Below, piece after piece: positions 27,855-33,670 of a stretch of DNA of 38,919 nucleotides. Source of the stretch: an uncultured Prochlorococcus sp. GTDB lineage: Bacteria > Cyanobacteriota > Cyanobacteriia > PCC-6307 > Cyanobiaceae. Made by a program: the position numbers and the translations under genes. The stretch covers positions 1 to 38,919 of the forward strand of contig CACLGU010000012.1 in the NCBI GenBank assembly GCA_902606505.1, given 5' to 3'. The notes beneath the pieces were generated by a model. The model was not told where the DNA came from. It saw nothing but the letters and a program-made list of their open reading frames with translations, and did no database searches. Each line of letters opens with the position of its first letter. The stretch's first letter is position 1.

Positions 27855-27951
27855 GTAGCAACCGCTACCAAAACGTTCAACTTGCGTATAGCAAGCCGCA
27901 AATCGACTTAGGCCATGGAACGGGGACTTAAGCGAAACCGGAGCTTAAAAA
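27855..27951 (+). promoter_or_regulatory. Structured 5' leader before a DUF4278-like mini-gene
   Basis: By eye this leader forms several hairpins. GTAGC/GCTAC lies at its start. CGTTC pairs with GAACG around an inner CTTGC/GCAAG hairpin. TTAAGC/GCTTAA ends five A residues before the ATG. A TATAAA-like box lies just upstream. The layout (a compact fold before a tiny gene) is like the glutamine riboswitches known in marine cyanobacteria, but I do not see that class's conserved bases, so the type is left open. Confidence 0.5.
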
Positions 27952-28053
27952 ATGACTCTAATTTACAGAGGACAAAAGTACGTCCAGAACAAAGATGCAG
28001 CTAAAAAGCAGCACAATGAACTAACTTATAGAGGAAAAGCTTACACAAGCTAG
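27952..28053 (+). CDS. 33-residue DUF4278-like mini-protein
   Basis: It encodes MTLIYRGQKYVQNKD, a lysine- and glutamine-rich middle and LTYRGKAYTS at the end. The two L-x-YRG-x-x-Y repeats are the signature of DUF4278, a cyanobacterial family of unknown function with very short members. The ATG at 27952 follows a structured leader, and a strong terminator ends 47 bp after the stop, so this is probably an independent single-gene transcript. It is below usual gene-calling length. Confidence comes from the repeated motif and from the boundaries on both sides. Confidence 0.7.
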   Translation: MTLIYRGQKYVQNKDAAKKQHNELTYRGKAYTS

Positions 28054-28072
28054 TTTATTTAATCATTAAATA

Positions 28073-28100
28073 GAAAAAGCCACTTAAAGTGGCTTTTTTA
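28073..28100 (+). terminator. Intrinsic terminator after the DUF4278-like gene
   Basis: AAAAAGCCACTT pairs with AAGTGGCTTTTT, a stem of up to 12 bp with almost no extra loop, ending in a T run. Because A and T runs flank it symmetrically it may work in both directions. Confidence 0.85.
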
Positions 28101-28188
28101 TTGTCCATTCTTATATTAAAAAATAACTTAATACTTCTCACAAGCATTAAATTAATATGATTCAATTGCATTTATATATTAGATAACC

Positions 28189-28338
28189 ATGGCAGACCAA
28201 AAACCTCTCTTTAAAGCACCTTATGACATAAAAGATGTTAGTGCTCTTTTCGCCATAGTTGGCTTCGTTTTAATAATCGCTGCCATAGTTGGGAATAACT
28301 TATTTGGTTTATTTCAACAAAATGTCAACTTTGGGTGA
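28189..28338 (+). CDS. 49-residue single-pass membrane mini-protein
   Basis: The frame from the ATG at 28189 gives MADQKPLFKAPYDIKD, a clear membrane segment near residues 22-40 (AIVGFVLIIAAIVGNNLFG) and a short tail ending NVNFG. This is the size and topology of small thylakoid or respiratory subunits, but I do not recognise it. It follows the DUF4278 terminator by 88 bp and is the last gene before the tRNA-linked element. Its composition is that of a real membrane protein, and its start is unambiguous. Confidence 0.6.
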   Translation: MADQKPLFKAPYDIKDVSALFAIVGFVLIIAAIVGNNLFGLFQQNVNFG

Positions 28339-28364
28339 TTTTTTGAAAGCAGACTTGATTTTTT

Positions 28365-28383
28365 GTGGACTCATTTTGTGGAC
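28365..28383. repeat. Paired GTGGAC sites outside the left boundary
   Basis: GTGGAC at 28365-28370 and at 28378-28383. They lie 174-187 bp before the tRNA fragment. The right end has the same pair 176-190 bp before the intact tRNA (36756 and 36770). I infer integrase arm-type sites. Confidence 0.45.
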
Positions 28384-28490
28384 AAAATTTGACTAACGAT
28401 AGATTGTTATAACGATTTAACTCATCATTATTAATAAAAATTCCTATCTCAAACTAGTTTCTTGAAATAATTTTTAAATCTTTGAATTTA

Positions 28491-28551
28491 TAGACTGTGA
28501 CAAATTTCTTATGTTATAGTTTTTAAGTTCAATAAAACTGAAGAACTCTTT
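28491..28551 (+). promoter_or_regulatory. tRNA-Ser promoter (chromosomal copy)
   Basis: This stretch matches 36884-36945 over about two thirds of its length, including TAGACT, TTCTTATG, GTTC, ACTGA and AAC. TATAGT at 28515-28520 is a -10 box about 32 bp before the tRNA start. It now drives only a tRNA fragment. Confidence 0.6.
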
Positions 28552-28590
28552 GGAGGGGTGGTCGAGTGGTTTAAGGCTCTAGTCTTGAAA
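28551..28590 (+). repeat. Left attachment-site repeat (attL core)
   Basis: A 40-bp sequence identical to 36945-36984. It covers one upstream base and the first 39 bases of tRNA-Ser, ending exactly after the anticodon loop (CTTGAAA). The two copies differ from the next base on. Confidence 0.9.
28552..28590 (+). pseudogene. tRNA-Ser(UGA) 5' fragment
   Basis: Identical to the first 39 bases of the intact tRNA-Ser at 36946. It contains the acceptor 5' strand, D arm and anticodon loop, and then runs into unrelated sequence (GCTATCTGAC). It lacks the rest of the anticodon stem, the variable arm and the T arm, so it cannot make a tRNA. It marks the left end of the inserted element. Confidence 0.9.
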
Positions 28591-28640
28591 GCTATCTGAC
28601 AGACAAGTATTTGCAAGCGATTTAAGAGATATTTTAAAAA

Positions 28641-28680
28641 GTGGACTCCTATAAGTGGACTTTTATTACAAATTATGGAC
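28641..28680. repeat. Left-end GTGGAC direct repeats
   Basis: GTGGACT occurs at 28641 and at 28655, with ATGGACT at 28675. The segment GTGGACTCCT, four bases, GTGGACTT matches the right-end pair at 36756-36776 closely. These are likely arm-binding sites of the recombinase, about 50 bp inside the left core. Confidence 0.6.
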
Positions 28681-28692
28681 TTAGTTCTTAGA

Positions 28693-28703
28693 ACTAGAGC
28701 CTT
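28693..28703 (-). repeat. Inverted copy of the tRNA core
   Basis: ACTAGAGCCTT is the exact reverse complement of AAGGCTCTAGT at 28573-28583 in the tRNA fragment. TAGTTC/GAACTA also forms a small hairpin at 28682-28696. A T-rich run follows (TTTTAATAAAA). It may be a second core-type recombinase site or a terminator for transcription entering from the broken tRNA. Confidence 0.5.
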
Positions 28704-28774
28704 TTAATAAAAATATGGGTTGAAGTCGGAAAAAATTGGAACTAAAATAATAGGTAATTGCAGCAATGTAATTC

Positions 28775-29060
28775 GTTTTGAAAGGCCGTTTAGACCTCTT
28801 TCCAAGTGTTGAAAATATCTTGGTTACGTCTGCCCCGCTAACTTAAAAGTTATGGGTCGAATTGGGTAAAGAGTAATTTCTATAAGCGTGTGATTCCCTA
28901 TAAGAAATCCCCAACTTAGGAACTGCATAACCGCCCATCCCCAGAGCCGCCGACAAGGGGTCACGTTGAGAAGTTGAAAGCAAACTTCCGCAAGCTAGGA
29001 GCAAGGTTCAACAATCCTAGTGACGTTAAACGATCGAGAACGAGCAAAGCGTTAGTCGGA
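28775..29060 (+). ncRNA. Candidate structured non-coding RNA or replication region
   Basis: No reading frame of note, yet the base composition is richer in GC than the neighbours and many local pairings are visible. They are GAAAGG/CCTCTTTC near 28779-28802, CCAAG/CTTGG (28802-28823), TAACTT/AAGTTA near 28840-28853, TTTCTATA/TATAAGAAA (28877-28907), CCCC/GGGG near 28939-28960, GAAGTT/AACTTC (28970-28988) and CTAGGA/TCCTAG (28995-29020). GTCAC/GTGAC encloses the last two. A weak A/T hairpin with a T run follows at about 29068-29086. It matches no RNA I know. Strand and ends are guesses. Confidence 0.4.
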
Positions 29061-29091
29061 AAAACACAAAAACCCTGTAGTTTTTTCCGCT

Positions 29092-29463
29092 ATGAATAAT
29101 TTTCAAGATCGAAGGTATGAAGAATTACTGAAAGAAGTAAGAATACTTTCTGGATGCGTTCAAACACTTCAACATAATTTTGAGCGTTTAGCTGATAATC
29201 AAGATTTAATGATGGAGTCCAATCCATCAGCTCCAAATCTTTGGCTTACTCCTAAGCAATTAGGACAGTTAGCTGGTTTAAGTTCTTCAACAATTTCTAA
29301 ATATAGAAAGAGAGGAATTTTTAAAAAATTTAGTACAAAAGAAGTCGAAAAAGGTCAGTTAATTTACTACTATTACCACCGACAAAATGCACTAAAAGAT
29401 TTGCAAAAAATAAAGCCTGTTCATATAAGAAGTAACTCTATTTATATCTCTGATAAAGCATGA
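29092..29463 (+). CDS. Helix-turn-helix protein of the element
   Basis: A 123-residue protein. Residues 1-40 form a likely coiled coil (YEELLKEVRILSGCVQTLQH). Residues 50-75 are a helix-turn-helix: WLTPKQLGQLAGLSSSTISK, then YRKRGIF, like the DNA-binding heads of excisionase/MerR-type proteins. It is the first gene of the rightward replication unit and overlaps the primase start by 4 bp. It could be a regulator, an excisionase or a replication-origin binder; its position fits the first or third. There is no clear ribosome-binding site, so it may be leaderless or governed by the structured tract upstream. Confidence 0.7.
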   Translation: MNNFQDRRYEELLKEVRILSGCVQTLQHNFERLADNQDLMMESNPSAPNLWLTPKQLGQLAGLSSSTISKYRKRGIFKKFSTKEVEKGQLIYYYYHRQNALKDLQKIKPVHIRSNSIYISDKA

Positions 29464-30344
29464 AAAAACCGCTCGGCAAAGCGGTTAAAAATAGCAAACA
29501 TATTAAAAATATTTTAGCTGACTTTGCATCAGACTTACAGCCACTTGAAGATCAATTTGCATTTTTACCATGCAACGATCAGAAAAGACCTTTAGTAAAA
29601 GATTGGCCTAATAAATCTTTTTCAATAGATCAAATTCTTAAATTCCCTGCTGTTGATGCAATAGGAGTTAGAACTGGATTTGGTCGATTATTAACTATTG
29701 ATCTTGATGGAGAAAGTAGTTTTTATTATCTCTATGACAGAGGACTAATTCCTCAACATTGCAAGACTTGGCAAATCCACCGCAGCAATGACCCATGGAA
29801 AATAAAACTAAATTTCCAATTAACTCCAAAGCAATTAGCTCAACTACCAGAAAAGGATTTTATTAATCAAAGAGCTACTGGAACTAGAGAGCAAGTGGAG
29901 GTATTTTTTAGCGAAGGTCGGCAAGTAATAATTATTGGGAAGCACCCTAGTAGAGGTAGATATTTTTGGCCTAGAGGTTTTGAGCCTGATGATCTTGCAG
30001 CTCCTCCAACTGATTGGTGGGAATACATCCTAGAAGTCAGTCAGGGAAAGCAATCTGTTAGTAGAGCTAAGCCCAGTTGTAATGATTGGAGAAGGCTTAC
30101 AGAGTGTCCTATATGCGGTAGAAACAGTAGATTAATTTGTAGCGTTCATAAGGATTTAAATACTATTCGCTGCTATCAGGGTGGGGAATTTAGCCCTCCT
30201 AGTGGACTAGCAAAAGGGCAGATAATTAAGGATATTTGGGCATTTAGTAGTGAGAAATATGTAGGAGGATTAGGCACTTTTTCAATATTTGTAAGACATA
30301 ACCCAAGACCAATCTCTAAGCTCTGGAGCAAAGTTAATGACTGA
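29460..30344 (+). CDS. Primase-polymerase (AEP-type) of the element
   Basis: A 294-residue protein matching the bifunctional primase/polymerase N-terminal domain found in phages and plasmids. The metal-binding D-x-D is D81 and D83 in TIDLDG. EQVEVFFSEGRQVIIIGKHP near residues 144-163 gives the later acidic and histidine positions. A zinc-binding tail follows, with CPICGR at 216-221, CSVH at 227-230 and C238. It would make primers for element replication with the adjacent helicase. Related integrated elements encode the primase-helicase as one chain; here the two are split, with the genes overlapping by 8 bp. Confidence 0.8.
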   Translation: MKKPLGKAVKNSKHIKNILADFASDLQPLEDQFAFLPCNDQKRPLVKDWPNKSFSIDQILKFPAVDAIGVRTGFGRLLTIDLDGESSFYYLYDRGLIPQHCKTWQIHRSNDPWKIKLNFQLTPKQLAQLPEKDFINQRATGTREQVEVFFSEGRQVIIIGKHPSRGRYFWPRGFEPDDLAAPPTDWWEYILEVSQGKQSVSRAKPSCNDWRRLTECPICGRNSRLICSVHKDLNTIRCYQGGEFSPPSGLAKGQIIKDIWAFSSEKYVGGLGTFSIFVRHNPRPISKLWSKVND

Positions 30345-31551
30345 TTTAACTAAAACTATTGATATGCCTGATGGGTGGATTGAGAACCCAAAGACCAAAG
30401 AAGTTAAGCCAACTATTCTCCCAGTTGGACTATGGGTTAAGACACTAAAAACTTTAGGGAATAAACTTAGATTTAATCTAATTACACTAGCTCCAGAACT
30501 AAATGGAGTACCTTTTCAACCTGATGATTTAGATACCTTATATTGTCATCTTGGAGAGAGGGGTTATTCCATAGGCCAACGTCAATGCAGGGATGCGGTG
30601 CTATATGCAGCAATGAAGCATAGCTATAACCCAGTAGTGGAGGAGCTTGAGTGGATAGAAAATAATGACGATATTAAACCAGTTGATATAGATAAACTTG
30701 CTACTGAATATCTAGCCACTAACTCTGAGTTGGATGACGCTAAATTAGCAGCTTGTCTTATTGGAGGTATTGAAAGAGCCTTCGATCATGGATGCAAGAT
30801 GGATTATGTCCTATGCCTAAAAGGTAAGCAAGGCATTAAAAAAAGTGAGTTCTGGAGAATATTGGCAGGGGATTATTTTTGCGAAACTCAGCAAGATAAT
30901 ATGAAAGATTTGAAAATGGCTGTTGGCAGTTGTTGGATTTATGAATATCCAGAGATAGAAACTCTTACAAGTAGAAAAGATGTTGGAACAGTTAAATCTT
31001 TTATAACTGCACGAACAGATGGTTTTCGCCCTCCTTATGGTGGTTCTTTTGGTTATTATCCAAGAAAAAGTATATTAGTTGGCTCATTAAATGAGCATGA
31101 GTTTTTAAAAGATAAAACTGGAGCTAGAAGATATCTTGTTATTGAATTATGGCAAGATGCAGACTTAGGACAATTTTTAGATACTGATAAATTAACTAGA
31201 GATCGAGAAAGAATTTTAAAAGCTGCAATATTGGCATATAGGAGTGGAAGAAAACCAATGCTTACTAATATTCAGCAAAATTTATCTAATAGGCAAAATT
31301 TAAGCTATGAGAATGAGCATCCTTTCCAGAGTGCTATTGAGCAAAGAGTTAAAGTTTATGGGCAAGAAGAATTTTCAATAAAAAATCTATTATTGGAAGC
31401 AAAGCTAAGGAGCGATATTGATAAAATCACTCAAAAGGATATGAATGACGTATCAGGGATATTAAGAGGACTTGGATATATAACCACTAAAGGGCAAAAA
31501 ATGGATAAAAAGCTAAAATCAAGAGCCAGAATGTGGAAATTAGCTCAGTAA
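30337..31551 (+). CDS. VirE/D5-type superfamily 3 helicase of the element
   Basis: A 404-residue ATPase. Walker A is LKGKQGIKKS at residues 161-170. Walker B is CWIYEYPEIE at 199-208. The family's sensor segment NEHEFLKDKTGARRYLVIE is at 252-270. These are the marks of the virulence-associated E (VirE) helicases that accompany phage and satellite primases. The N-terminal 130 residues are a less conserved region that may load DNA. It overlaps the primase gene by 8 bp, so the two form a replication module. The helicase end runs straight into the AGTGAG repeat region. Confidence 0.82.
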   Translation: MTDLTKTIDMPDGWIENPKTKEVKPTILPVGLWVKTLKTLGNKLRFNLITLAPELNGVPFQPDDLDTLYCHLGERGYSIGQRQCRDAVLYAAMKHSYNPVVEELEWIENNDDIKPVDIDKLATEYLATNSELDDAKLAACLIGGIERAFDHGCKMDYVLCLKGKQGIKKSEFWRILAGDYFCETQQDNMKDLKMAVGSCWIYEYPEIETLTSRKDVGTVKSFITARTDGFRPPYGGSFGYYPRKSILVGSLNEHEFLKDKTGARRYLVIELWQDADLGQFLDTDKLTRDRERILKAAILAYRSGRKPMLTNIQQNLSNRQNLSYENEHPFQSAIEQRVKVYGQEEFSIKNLLLEAKLRSDIDKITQKDMNDVSGILRGLGYITTKGQKMDKKLKSRARMWKLAQ

Positions 31552-31690
31552 GTGAGCATGAGTGAGTAAGCCCTTAGCCCTGCTATATCAATGGATTACT
31601 TATTATTTACTCACTACTCACTATATATAAGAAACTATTAGATTCTATTTAGATTATGTATTAACCAACCTACTACTGAGTGAGTGATAT
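31551..31690. repeat. AGTGAG repeat cluster, possible origin or terminator
   Basis: Copies of AGTGAG(T) occur in both orientations: 31551, 31561, complement at 31607-31622 (twice), and 31679. AGTGAGTAA (31561-31569) and TTACTCACT (31607-31615) form a 9-bp inverted repeat. ACTCACT (31616-31622) can pair with AGTGAGT (31679-31685). AT-rich DNA separates them. The place is between convergent gene blocks. It could be an iteron-type origin for the adjacent primase-helicase or a bidirectional terminator. Confidence 0.45.
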
Positions 31691-31880
31691 TTTACAAATA
31701 AAGCTAAAACAGAATTGTCCGTTAGACAGTTCTACCAATGGATTTAGCAAGATTTATGAGATTAGCTAACCATGCACTCAGTAATCTCGGCTAGTGAGAT
31801 AAGAATAAGATTAGATGAGACTAAAAATTGGACAGAAAAATTACCTTGGACAAGACCTATTCTCAACCATTGCATGAGAC
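31552..31880. other. Gene-free gap between convergent blocks
   Basis: It holds the AGTGAG cluster in its first 140 bp and the first copy of the TAGCCCTGCT 10-mer. In the remainder I see only short frames (the best is 54 codons from 31772 and runs into the convergent gene) and no clear promoter. Confidence 0.5.
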
Positions 31881-32243
31881 TCAATGCTTATAGTTACCAT
31901 GCCATCTTGGGTCTTTTTTGGGCTTATTTTCTTTAAGGCACATATCGTACAACAATCTGTATGCACCAATAGCAGCTCCATATTGTCCATTTTGTTCAGC
32001 TAAAAAACCAACCCTCTGAACTCTATTCAACATCCAACCCATAATCTCCTTAGATTCAGTTGTTTCCCATGCCTTTATTAGTTCTTTGTCTGCCCAACTG
32101 ATATCCGATATAGCACTCCTTCGGCTGAGATCGTAGTTGGACACTAGAAAATCTATTAAATCACCCCTACTCCTACCATTTTTCATCTCTTGGAGACATT
32201 GCATACGCCTCCTTTTACGTTCAGCTCTGCTAGTTGTTGCCAT
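31881..32243 (-). CDS. Candidate small-terminase-like protein
   Basis: A 120-residue basic protein. The N-terminal half starts RAERKRRRMQCLQEMKNGRS and contains a helix-turn-helix-like YDLSRRSAISDISWADKEL near residues 37-55. The C-terminal part, LNRVQRVGFLAEQNGQYG then AAIGAYRLLYDMCL, resembles the end of phage small terminase subunits, which recognise the packaging site. Satellites often carry their own small terminase to redirect a helper's packaging. The match is by pattern only; an ordinary DNA-binding protein remains possible. It is the last gene of a leftward block and lies 2 bp after its neighbour. Confidence 0.45.
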   Translation of the reverse strand: MATTSRAERKRRRMQCLQEMKNGRSRGDLIDFLVSNYDLSRRSAISDISWADKELIKAWETTESKEIMGWMLNRVQRVGFLAEQNGQYGAAIGAYRLLYDMCLKENKPKKDPRWHGNYKH

Positions 32244-32245
32244 AG

Positions 32246-32440
32246 TTAATCATTAATATGAAAGACCATTAAATTTCTAAAAGTCATATACATAGCCCTG
32301 CTGTAAATATTCACTAGAGTTGGCATTGTCTCAAAGTTTTGAAAATAAATTGCATTATCTAAAAGCTCATTTAATTGCTCAGCTATTTTGGCCATGTCTC
32401 GGTCATATAGCTCCTGATTAGATAATTGGTTTTGAATCAA
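32246..32440 (-). CDS. Small helical hypothetical protein
   Basis: A 64-residue acidic N-terminal half (NQELYDRDMAKIAEQLNELL) followed by an aromatic second half (NIYSRAMYMTFRNLMVFHI). It is probably all helical, with no known family. It overlaps the upstream gene by 4 bp and ends 2 bp before the terminase-like gene, so it belongs to the same operon. One copy of the 10-mer TAGCCCTGCT is embedded in its codons (complement of the YSRAM region). Confidence 0.55.
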   Translation of the reverse strand: MIQNQLSNQELYDRDMAKIAEQLNELLDNAIYFQNFETMPTLVNIYSRAMYMTFRNLMVFHIND

Positions 32441-32802
32441 TCGTTTTTTTTTGATTCTTCTAAAATTCCTTTTAATCTTTCTGACTCCATTTCCATGCGG
32501 TTTGCTTCATCAACTCTGGATTCTGTTTGAGCATTAATTTCCCTTCTAATATTGTTTGCTCTAAAATCCAAGTCTTTAATTCTTGCTTCCACTTGCTCTG
32601 CATAAAAATCCTCCTGGACTAAATTTGGTAATTGTTCATTCCAGAAATAAGTTTTAGATTTTGGTGGTAAGCCTGAGTGATTTGGATTAACTTGCACTTC
32701 TGCTTCATGGTCGTTCCTGACTCTATTTAATGCGAGTTGGTATAAGTTACCTTTGCATCTAAGCCAGTTTGCGATTGGGTGCATCCGAGAAATAATTGCC
32801 AT
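32437..32802 (-). CDS. Coiled-coil hypothetical protein
   Basis: A 121-residue protein from the ATG at 32802 (MAIISRMHPIANWLRCKGN). A longer frame to 32883 would overlap the upstream gene by 77 bp, so I take the shorter start, 4 bp after that gene's stop. The C-terminal 60 residues are a charged coiled coil (EARIKDLDFRANNIRREINA, then ESRVDEANRMEMESERLKG). No family is recognised. Scaffold or head-completion roles are common for such proteins in satellite packaging blocks, but nothing here proves that. Confidence 0.55.
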   Translation of the reverse strand: MAIISRMHPIANWLRCKGNLYQLALNRVRNDHEAEVQVNPNHSGLPPKSKTYFWNEQLPNLVQEDFYAEQVEARIKDLDFRANNIRREINAQTESRVDEANRMEMESERLKGILEESKKND

Positions 32803-32806
32803 AGTT

Positions 32807-33214
32807 CTAAATAAAAGGTCTGCCAGTATTAGGGTTAATTCCTCTAAGGAGATTTTTTTCTCTGCGGAGTCTTTCTTCCGCATTACGTTGTTGTAGTTCC
32901 TCAGTTTTTAATTTGAAATTATCAATATATTCTTGTCTCCTTCTTGTTTCCTCAGCTAATCGCTTATGGTATCCAGTTGAGATATTTAGATAAGCTGCAA
33001 GTCTTGGATTTTCTGTTTCAATAATTGATCTTAAAGTAATACCAAATTGAGGTACTAAATCCTCTACTGGTTGGCCATATTTTCTCTTAGGCATTAATGG
33101 AGCTGCTCCACTATATGACTTAATTAATTTTTCTAATTCCAGAGCTTTTTCCTCCGTTTTTTCCTGTTGGTCAAAACTCCGATTTAGTCTTTCTTCAAGT
33201 GGTAAATCTTCCAT
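32807..33214 (-). CDS. Charged coiled-coil hypothetical protein, first gene of the leftward block
   Basis: A 135-residue protein from the ATG at 33214 (MEDLPLEERLNRSFDQQEKT). The TTG at 33220 would add two residues. It is highly charged, with long helices at both ends (EKALELEKLIKSY; then RRQEYIDNFKLKTEELQQRN and LRREKNLLRG). The middle has PRLAAYLNISTGYHKRL. It has no known family. A hairpin lies 18 bp upstream in the leader, so expression of the block may be attenuated there. Confidence 0.55.
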   Translation of the reverse strand: MEDLPLEERLNRSFDQQEKTEEKALELEKLIKSYSGAAPLMPKRKYGQPVEDLVPQFGITLRSIIETENPRLAAYLNISTGYHKRLAEETRRRQEYIDNFKLKTEELQQRNAEERLRREKNLLRGINPNTGRPFI

Positions 33215-33231
33215 AATCAAAATTAAAAGAA

Positions 33232-33252
33232 GGGGTGCTACGCCAACACCCC
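33232..33252 (-). promoter_or_regulatory. Leader hairpin of the leftward block
   Basis: Read leftward, GGGGTG pairs with CACCCC around a 9-nt loop, followed by a T-rich stretch (TTCTTTTAATTTT) and then the ATG at 33214. This looks like a terminator placed inside a leader. It is either an attenuator or the end of a small leftward RNA beginning near 33300. Confidence 0.5.
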
Positions 33253-33412
33253 CTGCTCCCTTTAAAAGGATGTAGCACTTCCATTGTAAATACTACGTTT
33301 TAGCCCTGCTTTCAAGAGATAAAGACTTCCTATTTATTCCTACTATTATCCGCAAAATATGTCCAAATATGACAGCAAAACCGGAGTACAATTAGGGTGC
33401 AAAGATTATTAC

Positions 33413-33486
33413 ATGGAAACAATTATTTATTATGTAATGAGACTTGAGAAGTGAAAAAACCCCACCCAAAAAATGGATATCTGGAC
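33413..33486 (+). pseudogene. Fragment of the gene at 34489, upstream of the cargo gene
   Basis: From 33437 the sequence ATGAGACTTGAGAAGT is nearly identical to 34600 onward and the match continues imperfectly for about 50 bp (CCCAxCCAAAAAAT in both). The intact copy reads MRLEKSKHPIQK; here a TGA follows MRLEK. Translated residues just upstream (IIYYV versus FSDYI) also look related. This is a remnant of the same gene on the other side of the methyltransferase. Confidence 0.65.
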
Positions 33487-33512
33487 TTAAGTAAAATAAC
33501 ATTGAAACACTT

Positions 33513-33530
33513 ACCTATGTTAAGATAGGT
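33513..33530 (+). terminator. Weak hairpin before the cargo gene
   Basis: ACCTAT pairs with ATAGGT around a 6-nt loop, followed by TGATATTTTATT. The stem is short and AT-rich, so termination is uncertain. The rest of 33253-33670 is AT-rich. It also holds a TATACT-like -10 box near 33645 that could serve the cargo gene. Confidence 0.35.
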
Positions 33531-33670
33531 TGATATTTTATTCATAACAAATTATGCAAAGCCTTTAGCTACTGAAAGGTGTAAACGCAATTAATATTGA
33601 AAGTTGGAATTTTTTGCTTTGTTTCATTTTCTGATTTTCTATATACTTTTAAAATAATTTAAATCTCACT

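Larger units (their letters stand above)
31575..33310 (+). repeat. Ten-base repeat TAGCCCTGCT, three copies
   Basis: Exact copies at 31575-31584, 32293-32302 and 33301-33310, all in one orientation. The first is beyond the 3' end of the leftward four-gene block, the second is inside its second gene and the third is beyond its 5' end. A GC-rich 10-mer repeated three times in 1.7 kb of AT-rich DNA is unlikely by chance. The role is unknown. Confidence 0.6.

Noticed and set aside
28584..28720. Group I intron interrupting the tRNA anticodon loop, as in cyanobacterial tRNA-Leu.
   Set aside because: The downstream 3' half is 8.4 kb away next to a second full 5' half, and no intron core sequences are seen, so this is an integration junction.
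31772..31936. 54-codon rightward frame in the gap after the helicase gene.
   Set aside because: Its last third runs antisense through the terminase-like gene, the composition is not distinctive, and no ribosome-binding site is seen.
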